DNA of 64,000 nt from Terrimonas ferruginea DSM 30193 (GCF_000425585.1 NZ_AUDS01000026.1:1-64000); one strand, 5' to 3'. Counted from the stretch's first letter, positions 43,677 through 52,080 are shown. Numbers and translations are program-made. The notes: a model not told the origin generated them from the sequence alone.

Positions 43677-43706
43677 CCCTTGGTTCGTGTACACACGAAC
43701 CAAGGG
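43677..43706. repeat. RAYT-linked palindrome, tandem copy 4
   Basis: A 30-base palindrome with outer arms CCCTTGG/CCAAGGG, again with pairing kept. Only the centre has one changed base (GTGTACAC instead of GTGTATAC), leaving the 14-base arms intact. Confidence 0.95.
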
Positions 43707-43769
43707 AGGAAAAGTTCCATCTAAACGTCCTGTCAAGGAAAGCCTCATCTGCTGAACGTCATTTTCACA

Positions 43770-43799
43770 TTGACATATTTATTGCCAGGAATAATTTCG
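43770..43799 (+). promoter_or_regulatory. Candidate promoter of the RAYT gene
   Basis: TTG at 43770-43772, then 19 bases, then TAATTTCG (43792-43799, one base from TAnnTTTG). It lies about 47 bases before the ATG chosen for the RAYT gene and would overlap the alternative ATG at 43804, which supports the later start. Confidence 0.55.
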
Positions 43800-43845
43800 C
43801 CCGATGATGAATAAAATCCTACCGTCACCTCGGCGGAACTCTTAT

Positions 43846-44367
43846 ATGGAAATGGAAGAGATTTACTTCTGGACGGCAACTATTCACCAATGGAACAAAT
43901 TACTGCTGGACGATACTTACAAGAAGATTGTTATTAACTCTCTTTGTTACCTCAGCGAAAAAAACCTGGTGGATATATTTGCTTTCGTAGTAATGCCCAA
44001 TCATGTTCATTTTATATGGCGATTAAATAAAATGAACGGAAAGCAACGTCCGCATCATTCGTTTCTAAAACATACCGCGCAGGAATTCAAACACAAACTT
44101 ACCTGTGAGAACCCTGCCAGGCTATTGCCATTTATGGTAAATACCGCCAATAAAAAATATCAATTCTGGAAACGCGACTCCCTGGCGATTCAGCTTTACA
44201 ACCGGCAAATAGCTTATCAAAAGCTGGATTATCTCCACAACAATCCGCTCGCAGGACGTTGGCAACTGGCTGCCGATCCTTGCAGCTACAAGTATTCATC
44301 TGCATCATTTTATGAGCATAACAAAAAACAGTTCAGTTTTTTGAAAGACCTGAGAGGTGAATTTTAA
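43846..44367 (+). CDS. REP-associated tyrosine transposase (RAYT, Y1/HUH)
   Basis: 173 residues from MEMEEIYFWTATIHQW. It is a Y1-type HUH endonuclease: the metal-binding motif VVMPNHVHFIWR gives His53 and His55, and the candidate nucleophile is Tyr129 in KLDYLHNNPL, followed by YKYSSASFYE. Such proteins cut and join single-stranded hairpin DNA (REP sequences) and do not carry a cargo gene. It is single and domesticated-looking, with no IS200 ends. Four tandem palindromes precede it and a fifth begins in its stop codon, so these are its likely substrates. A start at 43804 would add 14 residues. Confidence 0.88.
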   Translation: MEMEEIYFWTATIHQWNKLLLDDTYKKIVINSLCYLSEKNLVDIFAFVVMPNHVHFIWRLNKMNGKQRPHHSFLKHTAQEFKHKLTCENPARLLPFMVNTANKKYQFWKRDSLAIQLYNRQIAYQKLDYLHNNPLAGRWQLAADPCSYKYSSASFYEHNKKQFSFLKDLRGEF

Positions 44368-44407
44368 AACAGCCATGGTTCGTGTATACACGAACCATGG
44401 CTGTTTT
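44366..44407. repeat. 42-bp perfect palindrome overlapping the RAYT stop
   Basis: The arms run AAAACAGCCATGG...GTGTA and its exact complement, centred at 44386/44387. The first two bases are the last two of the RAYT stop TAA. This is the long form also found at 12854-12897, with AAACAG/CTGTTT added to the 28-base core. It may stop transcription as well as serve the transposase. Confidence 0.95.
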
Positions 44408-44446
44408 GCAGGAGTGAGCGAAAAATACTTTTAGTTAACAGATCAA

Positions 44447-45073
44447 TTAAAAATTAAACCCAAAATGAAGTCCGGGTTCAAAACCAAAGTATCCCGGCCA
44501 TTTACTTTCCTTTTCTTTAAAAGATTGTGGCGTATTCGTTTTTACAGGCCAATGAGTCAAACCGACAGATGGTTCTATAAAGAAACGGTTTTTAAATAGT
44601 TTAACCTGGTAACCCAAACGGTAGGTCATAAATAAGGTGAATCCATTTGCAATCTTTTTATCATCCTCATTATAATATCTTTGAAAAGCATTCATTGCAT
44701 GCACGCCTGTATATAATCCTTTCCACCAAAAACGATTGTACGCTAATCCAATTACATTTTGGCGCACATGTCCGGGATAGTTTTCTCCCGGCGCATCAAA
44801 TGATTTTCCCCAGGGAATACCTAACGGATAAGCAAACCTGGATCTTTTTAATTCCAGGAAAACAACATCTTTAGATGTGATCCTGTATCCAAGATTCAGT
44901 TGCATAAAATGAGGTGGATTACGGTCATTCGGAATAAAATTTCCCAGCATCAGGAATGTACTCCCAACAAAATACTTTTTGTAAGTACTGTCTTGTTGGA
45001 CATTTTGTGCATTCACTTGTAAACTGCCTGTCATCATTAAGGTCAAAGCGAAAAATACAATCTTCTTTTGCAT
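44447..45073 (-). CDS. Hypothetical secreted/outer-membrane protein
   Basis: 208 residues from MQKKIVFFALTLMMTGSLQVNAQN, a clear signal peptide. The mature part alternates hydrophobic and polar residues with many aromatic ends (LGYRITSKDVVFLELKRSRFAY, GLYTGVHAMNAFQRYY, FGFEPGLHFGFNF), which suggests a small beta-barrel. The last residue is Phe, as is usual for outer-membrane barrels. No family is recognised. The frame is longer by 14 codons but homologous signals begin at this Met. Confidence 0.75.
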   Translation of the reverse strand: MQKKIVFFALTLMMTGSLQVNAQNVQQDSTYKKYFVGSTFLMLGNFIPNDRNPPHFMQLNLGYRITSKDVVFLELKRSRFAYPLGIPWGKSFDAPGENYPGHVRQNVIGLAYNRFWWKGLYTGVHAMNAFQRYYNEDDKKIANGFTLFMTYRLGYQVKLFKNRFFIEPSVGLTHWPVKTNTPQSFKEKESKWPGYFGFEPGLHFGFNF

Positions 45074-45115
45074 GTCAATACTGTTATTAAATGTAATGCA
45101 AAGGTCGATTGGCAA

Positions 45116-45393
45116 GATGTCCCGACTCGTTCACTTAAGTTAAGAAAGGACCACTACCCTCATTTTTCCTGACAATTCTTGCCTCTTTCAAGGTCATTAT
45201 TCCAATCATCGCTTAAAACCTTGGAGCCTGTGGAGACATTTCGTTCACCAAGCTTCAAACTCCTTTTACACTGGGAACGATAAAGTCGGGTCCCCAAAAA
45301 GCCCCCAAACAGGCTCCGCTTTTCCTGGTTTTGTTTGATTACGTATAAATGGTAGCAGTTAGTTAAACCATTACCGGTAGCGGGCTTTCAACG
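45116..45393. other. Intergenic region with inverted repeat, no gene supported
   Basis: The stretch holds an inverted repeat GGAGCCTGT (45223-45231) with ACAGGCTCC (45309-45317) around 77 bases, and a smaller CGTTC/GAACG pair inside it. On the minus strand a 45-codon open piece without a start runs through it and I do not recognise it. It might be a structured RNA or a decayed fragment next to a tRNA gene, a common insertion site. Confidence 0.4.
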
Positions 45394-45422
45394 AAAAAAG
45401 CGCAATTATAAATTGCGCTTTT
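45394..45422 (-). terminator. Terminator of tRNA-Arg
   Basis: On the minus strand AAAAGCGCAATT pairs with AATTGCGCTTTT (three-base loop), followed by TT. It lies two bases past the 3' end of the tRNA. Confidence 0.85.
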
Positions 45423-45423
45423 G

Positions 45424-45497
45424 TGACCCGGATTGGATTCAAACCAATGACCTACTGCTTAGAAGGCAGTTGCTCTATTCAGCTGAGCTACCGGGCC
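45424..45497 (-). tRNA. tRNA-Arg (anticodon UCU)
   Basis: Read on the minus strand a full cloverleaf forms: acceptor GGCCCGG with CCGGGTC (one G-U), D-stem GCTC/GAGC, anticodon stem ACTGC/GCAGT with loop CTTCTAA, so anticodon TCT for AGA codons, and T-stem ATTGG/CCAAT with loop TTTGAAT. The discriminator base is A and no CCA is encoded. A terminator follows two bases later. Confidence 0.96.
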
Positions 45498-45550
45498 GTC
45501 AGGGCCGCAAAATAACGATTTTTTTGACAGCCGGACAAATCTAAATCATC

Positions 45551-48500
45551 CTATCGTTTCTTCAGGGGAACATGCACTTCCAGCGTGCAACCGCGGCCAG
45601 GTGTTGTCAGCAGCTCCATTTTTCCCTGGAACAGCAGTAACCGGTTGCGGATATTCGTGAAGCCCATGCCAAACGGCTGGGTACGCGCATCAAATCCCCG
45701 CCCGTCATCCCTGATCGACATGTGCAGCGTCTGCGCACTTACATGAAAGAACAGCCACACATTTTTCGCCTGTGCATGCCGCGCAATATTGTTCAACTGC
45801 TCCTGCGTGATCCGGTATATGGTAAATTGTAGTTCTTCGTCCAATTGCTCAGGATCCACATCGAAACGAAGCTGCGCTTCAAATTTTCCTACTGATGTAT
45901 ACGATCCTACCAGGTCCTCCAATGCTTCTTCCAGCCCTATATCTTTTAATCCGGGAGGTGTAAGCGAATTACAAAGTGTACGTATTTCACTGATCACCGA
46001 CTGCACCATTTCCTCGCTCTTCTCGATCAGCTCCTGCCGGTTTCCTTCCTGACTTTTCGCATAGTCGAGGTAGATCTTGGCAGTGGTCAGTTGCTGATTG
46101 ACACTGTCATGCAGTTCCGAACTGATGAATTGTCGTTCTTTTTCCTGTCCATTGATCTGCGCACGTGTGATCAGTTGCTGCTCCCGCAACTTACGCCGCA
46201 ACGCTCTTCTCACTGCCCAGAATATTCCCGCAATGATGAGTAAGAACAATGTGCGCGATATTATTTTAAACCACAACGTATCGTAGAAGTAGGGTTTGAT
46301 GCGGAAGTTCAGTTGAGCCGTCGGCGACCAATGCCCGTACCGCTCGGCTTTTACTTCAAAAGCATAATTGCCGGGCTCCAGTGAAGAAAAGTATACGACG
46401 CGTTTATTACCTGTAGGCGTCCATTCGTCCGTGCCTTTCAGCCTGAAATAGTATTGAATATCCGAAGCCTTGGAAAAATCGATACTCGTATAACGGATCT
46501 CGAAATTGTATACACCCGGCGGTATTTCAATATCATCAATACCGGGATAAAATGTATGATCACCAAACCGAAGCGATTGGATCAATACGTTGAGGTCGTT
46601 ACTTTCTTTACCAATGTTGGCGGGATCGGCAACCGATACACCCTGCACTGTAGGAAACCAGAGCGTGCCATCAGCCATCGCCCATCCTGCAGGATAAAAT
46701 CCGCCGTTGGTTTCAGCATTGGGCATACCGTCAAATGCATTGAATAATCGCACCGCCATCCGGTTTTTACCACCTGCTTTTTTTGCGCGGATCATTTCTT
46801 CCACAGATACCCGTTGTAATCCCTGGTTGCCCGTGAGCCACAAAAAACCTTTTGAGTCTTCCAGCATACGGTAGGATTCCCTGAAAAATAATCCGGCTGT
46901 TTTATCCAGTAGTTGAAATTTTCCTTCGTATTGTACGATCAGTCCCACATCCGTCGTCATCCACATATCACCTTCCCGGTCGGTATAAAAGTCATACACA
47001 ATTTCCCCCTGGAATCCTTCTTTGTGATGATACCGCGCTATATGGCCTTCCCTGTCCATTTTGAATACACCGTTTCCACGGGTACCAAACCAGATATTCT
47101 GCTGTTTGTCTTCATAAGCCGCTATAATATTGGGCCTGTCGCCCGATGGTGGTTCTACCGTTTTTATCACCTCGTCCTCATCCATCACATGCAGCCCACC
47201 CAGGCGTGTAGTGATCCAGAGACGGTTACGCGAGTCATTGAAAAGGCATATGACGCCGTTGTTCAGCAGTCCGTCTTTTGTGGTGTATTGCCGGTCGATA
47301 CGGCCGGTTGTGTTATTGAAACGCGTAAGTCCATTCGTAGTGCCGATGTAGACATAATCCCCTCTTCCATAGATCGACAATACCACATTGTTGGCCAATC
47401 CATTTGTCTGATCGAATTTGGTAAGCAAACCGTTGGCCCAGCGATGCACGCCTTTTCCGGCCGTACTGATCCACTGATCGCCATTCGGATGTTGATAGAT
47501 AGCGAGGATGATTTTACCGGCAAGTTCTTGTTGTGGCATCGGTCCGCCGAGCAGTGCCGGGCGCAGTTGCAGTAATCCCGACGAAGTGGTGCCCATCCAC
47601 ACAATTCCCTTGCTCGTTGTTAAGATGGAACGGATACCATCGTGTTCGTGGCCTGCCTGCGCCGGTGTGACCAGTTTGCCGTTTTCCATTACCTGGTATC
47701 CTGCGCTGCGGGTACCGACCCACAGCCTTCCGTCAGATGAGTAATGCAAACTATTGATGAAGTTTTCCCTCAATCCGTTTTTGTCTGAATACCAGGTGGT
47801 ATCGGTTGACAGATGACACAGCCCGCGCGATGCCGCTCCCAGCCATATCGAGCCATCGGCAGCGGGTTCTATTGCCAGTATTCCCACACCATTGAACAAG
47901 GGATGCGGACGCGGTACAGGATCGTTGCCACTGATGCGGTAGAGCCCCTGCGATGTACCGATCAGCAGTCCGTGTGCACTTTGCCTGATGACTTCAATGG
48001 AAGAGCCCATACCACGTTCCCATTGCGGATAATTATAAATGGAATCGCCATTCAGCACCAGCAGCCTTCCATTGCTGGTACCGATCCACAGTTTACCTTT
48101 TCTGTCTAATTCAATGCTTTTGATCCATCCGCCACTCACCTGGTCGCGCAGGTCCCATACCCGCTCCACTTTGTGCGAAAGACGCACGACAGAATTGCTG
48201 CCTGCGGCCCATACGTTACGGCCGGAAACAGCAAAGTCATAAAAAGTATGGGAAATAAGTGATGGCGTATTCGCCATGTTGATGAGCGAGAACTCTGCAC
48301 CATCGAAACGAAACAATCCTTCTTCCGTTGCACCCCACAGATAACCGGTACTGTCCTGTACAACGCGGTACACAGTGTTCTGCGGCAGGCCGGACTCGTT
48401 GTTCCAGCTCCGGTAGACAAAATTATATGGGTCGCCCGCGGTGGCAGGCTGTGCGTATGACGGGATACACAGACTACATAACCAGTATATTATCCAGCAG

Positions 48501-48577
48501 CAAAAAAATCGTACAAAAAAAAGCGTCTTTCTCTTACACAGGTTAGGTTGGTATCCCTTGACCAACAACTCCTCCAT
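45551..48577 (-). CDS. Sensor histidine kinase with beta-propeller input (Reg_prop, Y_Y_Y)
   Basis: 1008 residues. A signal/anchor (CCWIIYWLCSLCIPSYAQ) is followed by two seven-bladed propellers of Reg_prop repeats (for example GLPQNTVYRVVQDSTGYLWGA, NRLWITTRLGGL), a Y_Y_Y strand domain (about 730-790), one membrane span (about 790-810, TLFLLIIAGIFWAV) and a HisKA_3 kinase. The H-box is FISSELHDSVNQQLTTAK and the ATPase ends in MGFTNIRNRLLLFQGK. It senses a periplasmic ligand, usually a glycan. No response regulator is adjacent, so its partner lies elsewhere. Confidence 0.93.
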   Translation of the reverse strand: MEELLVKGYQPNLCKRKTLFFVRFFCCWIIYWLCSLCIPSYAQPATAGDPYNFVYRSWNNESGLPQNTVYRVVQDSTGYLWGATEEGLFRFDGAEFSLINMANTPSLISHTFYDFAVSGRNVWAAGSNSVVRLSHKVERVWDLRDQVSGGWIKSIELDRKGKLWIGTSNGRLLVLNGDSIYNYPQWERGMGSSIEVIRQSAHGLLIGTSQGLYRISGNDPVPRPHPLFNGVGILAIEPAADGSIWLGAASRGLCHLSTDTTWYSDKNGLRENFINSLHYSSDGRLWVGTRSAGYQVMENGKLVTPAQAGHEHDGIRSILTTSKGIVWMGTTSSGLLQLRPALLGGPMPQQELAGKIILAIYQHPNGDQWISTAGKGVHRWANGLLTKFDQTNGLANNVVLSIYGRGDYVYIGTTNGLTRFNNTTGRIDRQYTTKDGLLNNGVICLFNDSRNRLWITTRLGGLHVMDEDEVIKTVEPPSGDRPNIIAAYEDKQQNIWFGTRGNGVFKMDREGHIARYHHKEGFQGEIVYDFYTDREGDMWMTTDVGLIVQYEGKFQLLDKTAGLFFRESYRMLEDSKGFLWLTGNQGLQRVSVEEMIRAKKAGGKNRMAVRLFNAFDGMPNAETNGGFYPAGWAMADGTLWFPTVQGVSVADPANIGKESNDLNVLIQSLRFGDHTFYPGIDDIEIPPGVYNFEIRYTSIDFSKASDIQYYFRLKGTDEWTPTGNKRVVYFSSLEPGNYAFEVKAERYGHWSPTAQLNFRIKPYFYDTLWFKIISRTLFLLIIAGIFWAVRRALRRKLREQQLITRAQINGQEKERQFISSELHDSVNQQLTTAKIYLDYAKSQEGNRQELIEKSEEMVQSVISEIRTLCNSLTPPGLKDIGLEEALEDLVGSYTSVGKFEAQLRFDVDPEQLDEELQFTIYRITQEQLNNIARHAQAKNVWLFFHVSAQTLHMSIRDDGRGFDARTQPFGMGFTNIRNRLLLFQGKMELLTTPGRGCTLEVHVPLKKR

Positions 48578-48744
48578 TCGGTATAGGTTCGTTACTTATT
48601 CCGGTGGCAGCTTACTGTTTCCGGATTTGACAAGATTATTTGCAATAATAAGAAGACCGGGAATATGACAATAAAATACCCCGTTTTTCTTGGATATGTT
48701 CAATAAAAGCATTGAAAAATTGACATTTGACAAGTTTCCGATGC

Positions 48745-50025
48745 CTATTCGAAACGCAAACACATATCGCGGAAGTTGAAATGTAGCTTTTCAAACTTGC
48801 CGATGAGATCCTGGCCGATGTTGCCGTAAAAGTGTGCCCTTTCGGGGTTGGTAGCATCCCTGAACAACTGTACCGAGTCTACCGCCACGGGCACGCCGTT
48901 GATCTTTGGGCTAAACGTTACAAAATAGCCGGGAGCCGTCATGGTGCCGCCGGCGCCGCTGTAGGAAAGTTGCGTGGTTTTGTAACGTTTGGAAATATCC
49001 TGGCGGTGCTTACGGAAATATTTCTGGTACAGTTGCGTACCGCGGGCACCGGAGTCGAAGGTGTAATTGTCGCCGTCCAGTTGCAGAATGGGCGTTAAGA
49101 AGTCCAGTGCAAGATTCTGCTCGGTGCAGGTGATGAATGTTTTATTCACGATCAACTCGTCTTTGCGGGTAATCTGGAAATCCCCGAAAGCTTCGATCAC
49201 GGGAAAGCCGATGATGCCATTGATCTGGTAACCGATCTGCGGAAAAGCCAGGGCAGAATCAGGGAACACCAGGAATACGGCATTACGTACTTCAATCTCA
49301 CCGATTTTGAAAGAAGGACAAACCGCCAGTTCGGCATTTACCTTAATGCCCGTGATCGCTCCTACTTCAATTTGCGTATCAGGCATGATGCGCATACCAA
49401 ATGTGCGGGCAGTGGATTTTGTAACTGTGGAAAGATTAGCACCCGTGTCAAATACAAAATCTTCTTCCGCATCGCCGGATTTTACTTTGAGATTGGTGAG
49501 CATTACCTTATCACGTGTAAACTGCAGCTTTGTACTTTCTGCTATAATCACCTGCTGGGCAGGTTCGCCACGCAATGCGCCCCATATTTTGCGGGTGTTG
49601 GCATAATCATCGCGTTCGTCTGCGCTGAGTTGCGCATGGTAGTTTTCCAAAATATCATTGATGGCCGCCCAGGCTTCGCCGTAGGCAAACAACTTTCCGC
49701 AGTTCGTCTGACGCAGACCCAGCAGTTGCAGCTTAGCGGCAGGGCCTAATTCATTTCCATATTTGGAAAAAAGAGAAGCGATCCGCTCGTTGGACTGACC
49801 GAGACGATTAAAAACATTATCGATTTTTGCTTCGCAAAGCCATTGTTGTTTTTCTGAAAGCTGGCTTTGACTGGCCTTGTAAAGATCACGTGCCGAAAAA
49901 AAATCCTTATCGCTGAAAAGCGCTTCAATCCGGTTGTAGACCTGGTCCGGGGTGTCGGTCGTTTTCCTGCTGGTAGCACAACCTGTCAGTATAACAAAGC
50001 TTATGTATAAAAATAGCCGGTGCAT
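48745..50025 (-). CDS. Aspartyl protease-like lipoprotein with two active-site motifs
   Basis: 426 residues with a lipoprotein signal (FVILTGC, Cys at 16). An N-terminal helical part (about 25-165) precedes two retropepsin-like halves. The first has VFDTGANLSTVTK near residue 195; the second has YTFDSGARGTQLYQKY near 320. In retropepsins two such Asp-Thr/Ser-Gly motifs meet as a dimer, so one chain may form a full active site, as in pepsin. The substrate is unknown. It lies between the sensor kinase and a repeat-rich gap. Confidence 0.85.
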   Translation of the reverse strand: MHRLFLYISFVILTGCATSRKTTDTPDQVYNRIEALFSDKDFFSARDLYKASQSQLSEKQQWLCEAKIDNVFNRLGQSNERIASLFSKYGNELGPAAKLQLLGLRQTNCGKLFAYGEAWAAINDILENYHAQLSADERDDYANTRKIWGALRGEPAQQVIIAESTKLQFTRDKVMLTNLKVKSGDAEEDFVFDTGANLSTVTKSTARTFGMRIMPDTQIEVGAITGIKVNAELAVCPSFKIGEIEVRNAVFLVFPDSALAFPQIGYQINGIIGFPVIEAFGDFQITRKDELIVNKTFITCTEQNLALDFLTPILQLDGDNYTFDSGARGTQLYQKYFRKHRQDISKRYKTTQLSYSGAGGTMTAPGYFVTFSPKINGVPVAVDSVQLFRDATNPERAHFYGNIGQDLIGKFEKLHFNFRDMCLRFE

Positions 50026-50170
50026 GGGGAGGTTTTTGGATTCTAAGTTAGGTTAAAGAGATGGTATAAGGTGTAGGGCGTAAGGGGTAGGGTAAACAGC
50101 CGCCCGATACTTCGGGCATAAGTTTTAAGTATTAAGTAAACAGCCGGGGCGAAGGGGTAAGGCTTCTACT

Positions 50171-50198
50171 CCATGGTTCGTGTATACACGAACCATGG
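50171..50198. repeat. Dispersed copy of the 28-bp palindrome
   Basis: A perfect match to the CCATGG-armed version found at 43465 and 43539, alone in the gap before the MFS gene. Confidence 0.92.
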
Positions 50199-50294
50199 CA
50201 TTGACCATTCACTATTCACCATTCACTTGTTGACTTATTGACGATTGACGATTGACGATTCACCATTGACTATTCACCATTCACTATTGACTTA

Positions 50295-50322
50295 TTGACG
50301 ATTGACGATTCACCTATCTTTG
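50295..50322 (+). promoter_or_regulatory. Promoter of the MFS gene
   Basis: TTG at 50295-50297, 17 bases, then TATCTTTG at 50315-50322, an exact TAnnTTTG. The ATG is 33 bases further on. The TTG is part of the TTGACGATTGACG repeat array, which offers several such sites. Confidence 0.7.
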
Positions 50323-50355
50323 CCCCGCTTTACAAAGCACTTAAAAAGTAACCTT

Positions 50356-51576
50356 ATGTCGGTTCCGGCTTTCTCTCCTTATCAGCGGTTTGTAGTTGCC
50401 CTGCTGGCGCTGCTGCAGTTCACCGTTGTTCTTGACTTCATGGTCTTGTCTCCACTCAGCGATGTGTTGATGAAATCAATGGACATTTCTACCAAACAAT
50501 TCGGCTGGGTAGTGTCGGCTTACGCCTTCAGCGCGGGCATTTCCGGCATCCTGGCGGCAGGCTTCGCCGATAAATTCGATCGCAAAAAATTATTGCTTTT
50601 CTTCTATATCGGTTTTATTGGCGGTACGGCTTTCTGCGCGATGTCCAATAATTACGTCATGCTGCTCTCGGCCCGCATTGTTACCGGTTTGTTCGGCGGC
50701 GTAATCGGTGCCATTTCCATGGCCATTATTGCCGATCTGTTTGCCGTACAGCAACGCGGCCGGGTAATGGGCATCGTGCAAATGGGTTTCGCGGTAAGCC
50801 AGGTGCTTGGTATTCCCGCCGGTCTTTTCTTCGCCAATAACTGGGGCTGGCACAGTTCGTTCTGGATGATCGTGATCCTTGCCATCCTGATTGCCATATC
50901 CATCATCTGGTTGTTAAAACCTGTAACGGCTCACCTCAGTATACAACACGACAAATCACCCTTCCTTCATTTCTGGCACACGTTGCAGAGCCGAAGATAC
51001 CGTACCGGTTTTGCCGCCACTGCCCTGCTGTCTGTCGGCGGATTTATGATGATGCCTTTTGCCAGCGTTTTCCTGGTAAACAATATTCATATTCATCACG
51101 ACGATCTGCCCATCATTTTTCTTTGCACCGGTATTGCCTCGATCGTGATCATGCCGGTAGTCGGCCGTCTCAGCGATAAGGTCAACAAGTTCAGTTTGTT
51201 TGTGGCCGGTTCTGCACTGGCTATGGCCATGGTTCTCGTTTACACCAATCTTGTGCCGGTACCTTTGTGGGCAATCATTTTACTGAACATGGTGATGTTT
51301 GTCGGCATTATGAGCCGCATGGTGCCCGCCATGTCGTTGGTGACGTCTATCCCTACTATGTCTGACCGCGGAGCGTTTATGAGCATCAACAGTTCTTTAC
51401 AGCAAATGGCCGGAGGCATTGCGGCCATCGTCGCGGGTTCGATCGTGGTGCAACCGGCAAAAGAAGCGGCGTTGCTGCATTACCCTATACTCGGATTAGT
51501 AGTGGTGGGCGCCATGTTGGTATGCGCCATATTTGTTTACCGTGTAAGTAAACTCGCTACTGACCCGGCTTCCTGA
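50356..51576 (+). CDS. MFS transporter
   Basis: 406 residues with 12 membrane spans. It begins MSVPAFSPYQRFVVALLALLQ and the family motif A region is FADKFDRKKLLLF between spans 2 and 3. The second half repeats GRLSDKVNKFSLF at the matching place. Hydrophobic segments repeat with the twofold symmetry of the DHA1/sugar-efflux group. The substrate is not known; the family often exports drugs or sugars. The start at 50356 follows a good promoter. The last 20 bases overlap the convergent NTF2-like gene. Confidence 0.92.
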   Translation: MSVPAFSPYQRFVVALLALLQFTVVLDFMVLSPLSDVLMKSMDISTKQFGWVVSAYAFSAGISGILAAGFADKFDRKKLLLFFYIGFIGGTAFCAMSNNYVMLLSARIVTGLFGGVIGAISMAIIADLFAVQQRGRVMGIVQMGFAVSQVLGIPAGLFFANNWGWHSSFWMIVILAILIAISIIWLLKPVTAHLSIQHDKSPFLHFWHTLQSRRYRTGFAATALLSVGGFMMMPFASVFLVNNIHIHHDDLPIIFLCTGIASIVIMPVVGRLSDKVNKFSLFVAGSALAMAMVLVYTNLVPVPLWAIILLNMVMFVGIMSRMVPAMSLVTSIPTMSDRGAFMSINSSLQQMAGGIAAIVAGSIVVQPAKEAALLHYPILGLVVVGAMLVCAIFVYRVSKLATDPAS

Positions 51577-52024
51577 GGCAGGGATCTTTTCGACGTGTAT
51601 CGATGATGTAGCGGATTCTCCATTGACCACCGGTGCGCACCAATGTAAACGCGTTCACTCCGCAGTGACTGAATTTTTTCTTATAAAAAAAATGGTAAGG
51701 CGTCCATACCACAGCCATATTACCATCGATATGAACGGCTCCGAAACTGATTTGCTCATCAGCATTGCCCGGTTCTTCTTTCTGTAAAAAAGCGGCGAAT
51801 GCGGCGGGCGACTCGCGCTGCACCTTCACCTGCCCGTCGCGGGTGGTGACGATTGTTTCCAGCACGGCGCTGTCGTCGAATACGGCCAGCAAGGCGGCGG
51901 CATCGGCATCGTGCATGGCTTTGAACAACTGGTTTACGCTGGCTTTAACACTATCTTCAGTTGTTTGGGCATTTGTATTAACAAAAAGCAAAACCGTTGT
52001 TAAGAGGGAGATAAAATGACGCAT
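51557..52024 (-). CDS. NTF2-like secreted protein (SnoaL/DUF4440 type)
   Basis: 155 residues from MRHFISLLTTVLLFVNTNA, a signal peptide. The NTF2-like cone fold is indicated by QLFKAMHDADAAALLAVFDD, PAAFAAFLQKEEP, and the end GNMAVVWTPYHFFYKKKFSHCGVNAFTLVRTGGQWRI. Members are often enzymes or ligand-binding proteins; function here is unknown. The gene converges on the MFS gene (20-base overlap) and is 56 bases from the divergent small lipoprotein gene. Confidence 0.82.
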   Translation of the reverse strand: MRHFISLLTTVLLFVNTNAQTTEDSVKASVNQLFKAMHDADAAALLAVFDDSAVLETIVTTRDGQVKVQRESPAAFAAFLQKEEPGNADEQISFGAVHIDGNMAVVWTPYHFFYKKKFSHCGVNAFTLVRTGGQWRIRYIIDTRRKDPCLRKPGQ

Positions 52025-52080
52025 AACGTGATTTTTTGGGCAAACTATTGCATGTTTTGTTCGTCCAAAAGAAAAAACGA

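Larger units (their letters stand above)
50026..50355. repeat. 330-bp gap full of degenerate repeats, one palindrome
   Basis: It contains GTAAGGGGTAGGGTAAACAGCC words (50080-50101), a hairpin GCCCGA/TCGGGC near 50101-50117, a TAAGTATTAAGTAAACAGCC word (50125-50145), the dispersed palindrome at 50171-50198, and a long run of TTGACGATTGACGATTCACC and TATTCACCATTC words. The last word array supplies the MFS promoter. No gene is seen. Confidence 0.75.

Noticed and set aside
43465-43706. CRISPR array (28-base repeats at a regular period)
   Set aside because: The spacers of 40-46 bases are nearly identical to one another, the repeats are full palindromes, and there are no cas genes. It is a tandem repeat of palindromes with flanks.
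43474-43755. Repeat-peptide gene (open on both strands, with VYTRT/HGSCIHEP units)
   Set aside because: The frames arise because the palindromes lack stops in both directions. No start signal, no domain, and both strands are equally open.
45424-45497. Prophage or island attachment site at tRNA-Arg
   Set aside because: No duplicate of the tRNA 3' end and no integrase gene were seen in the window.
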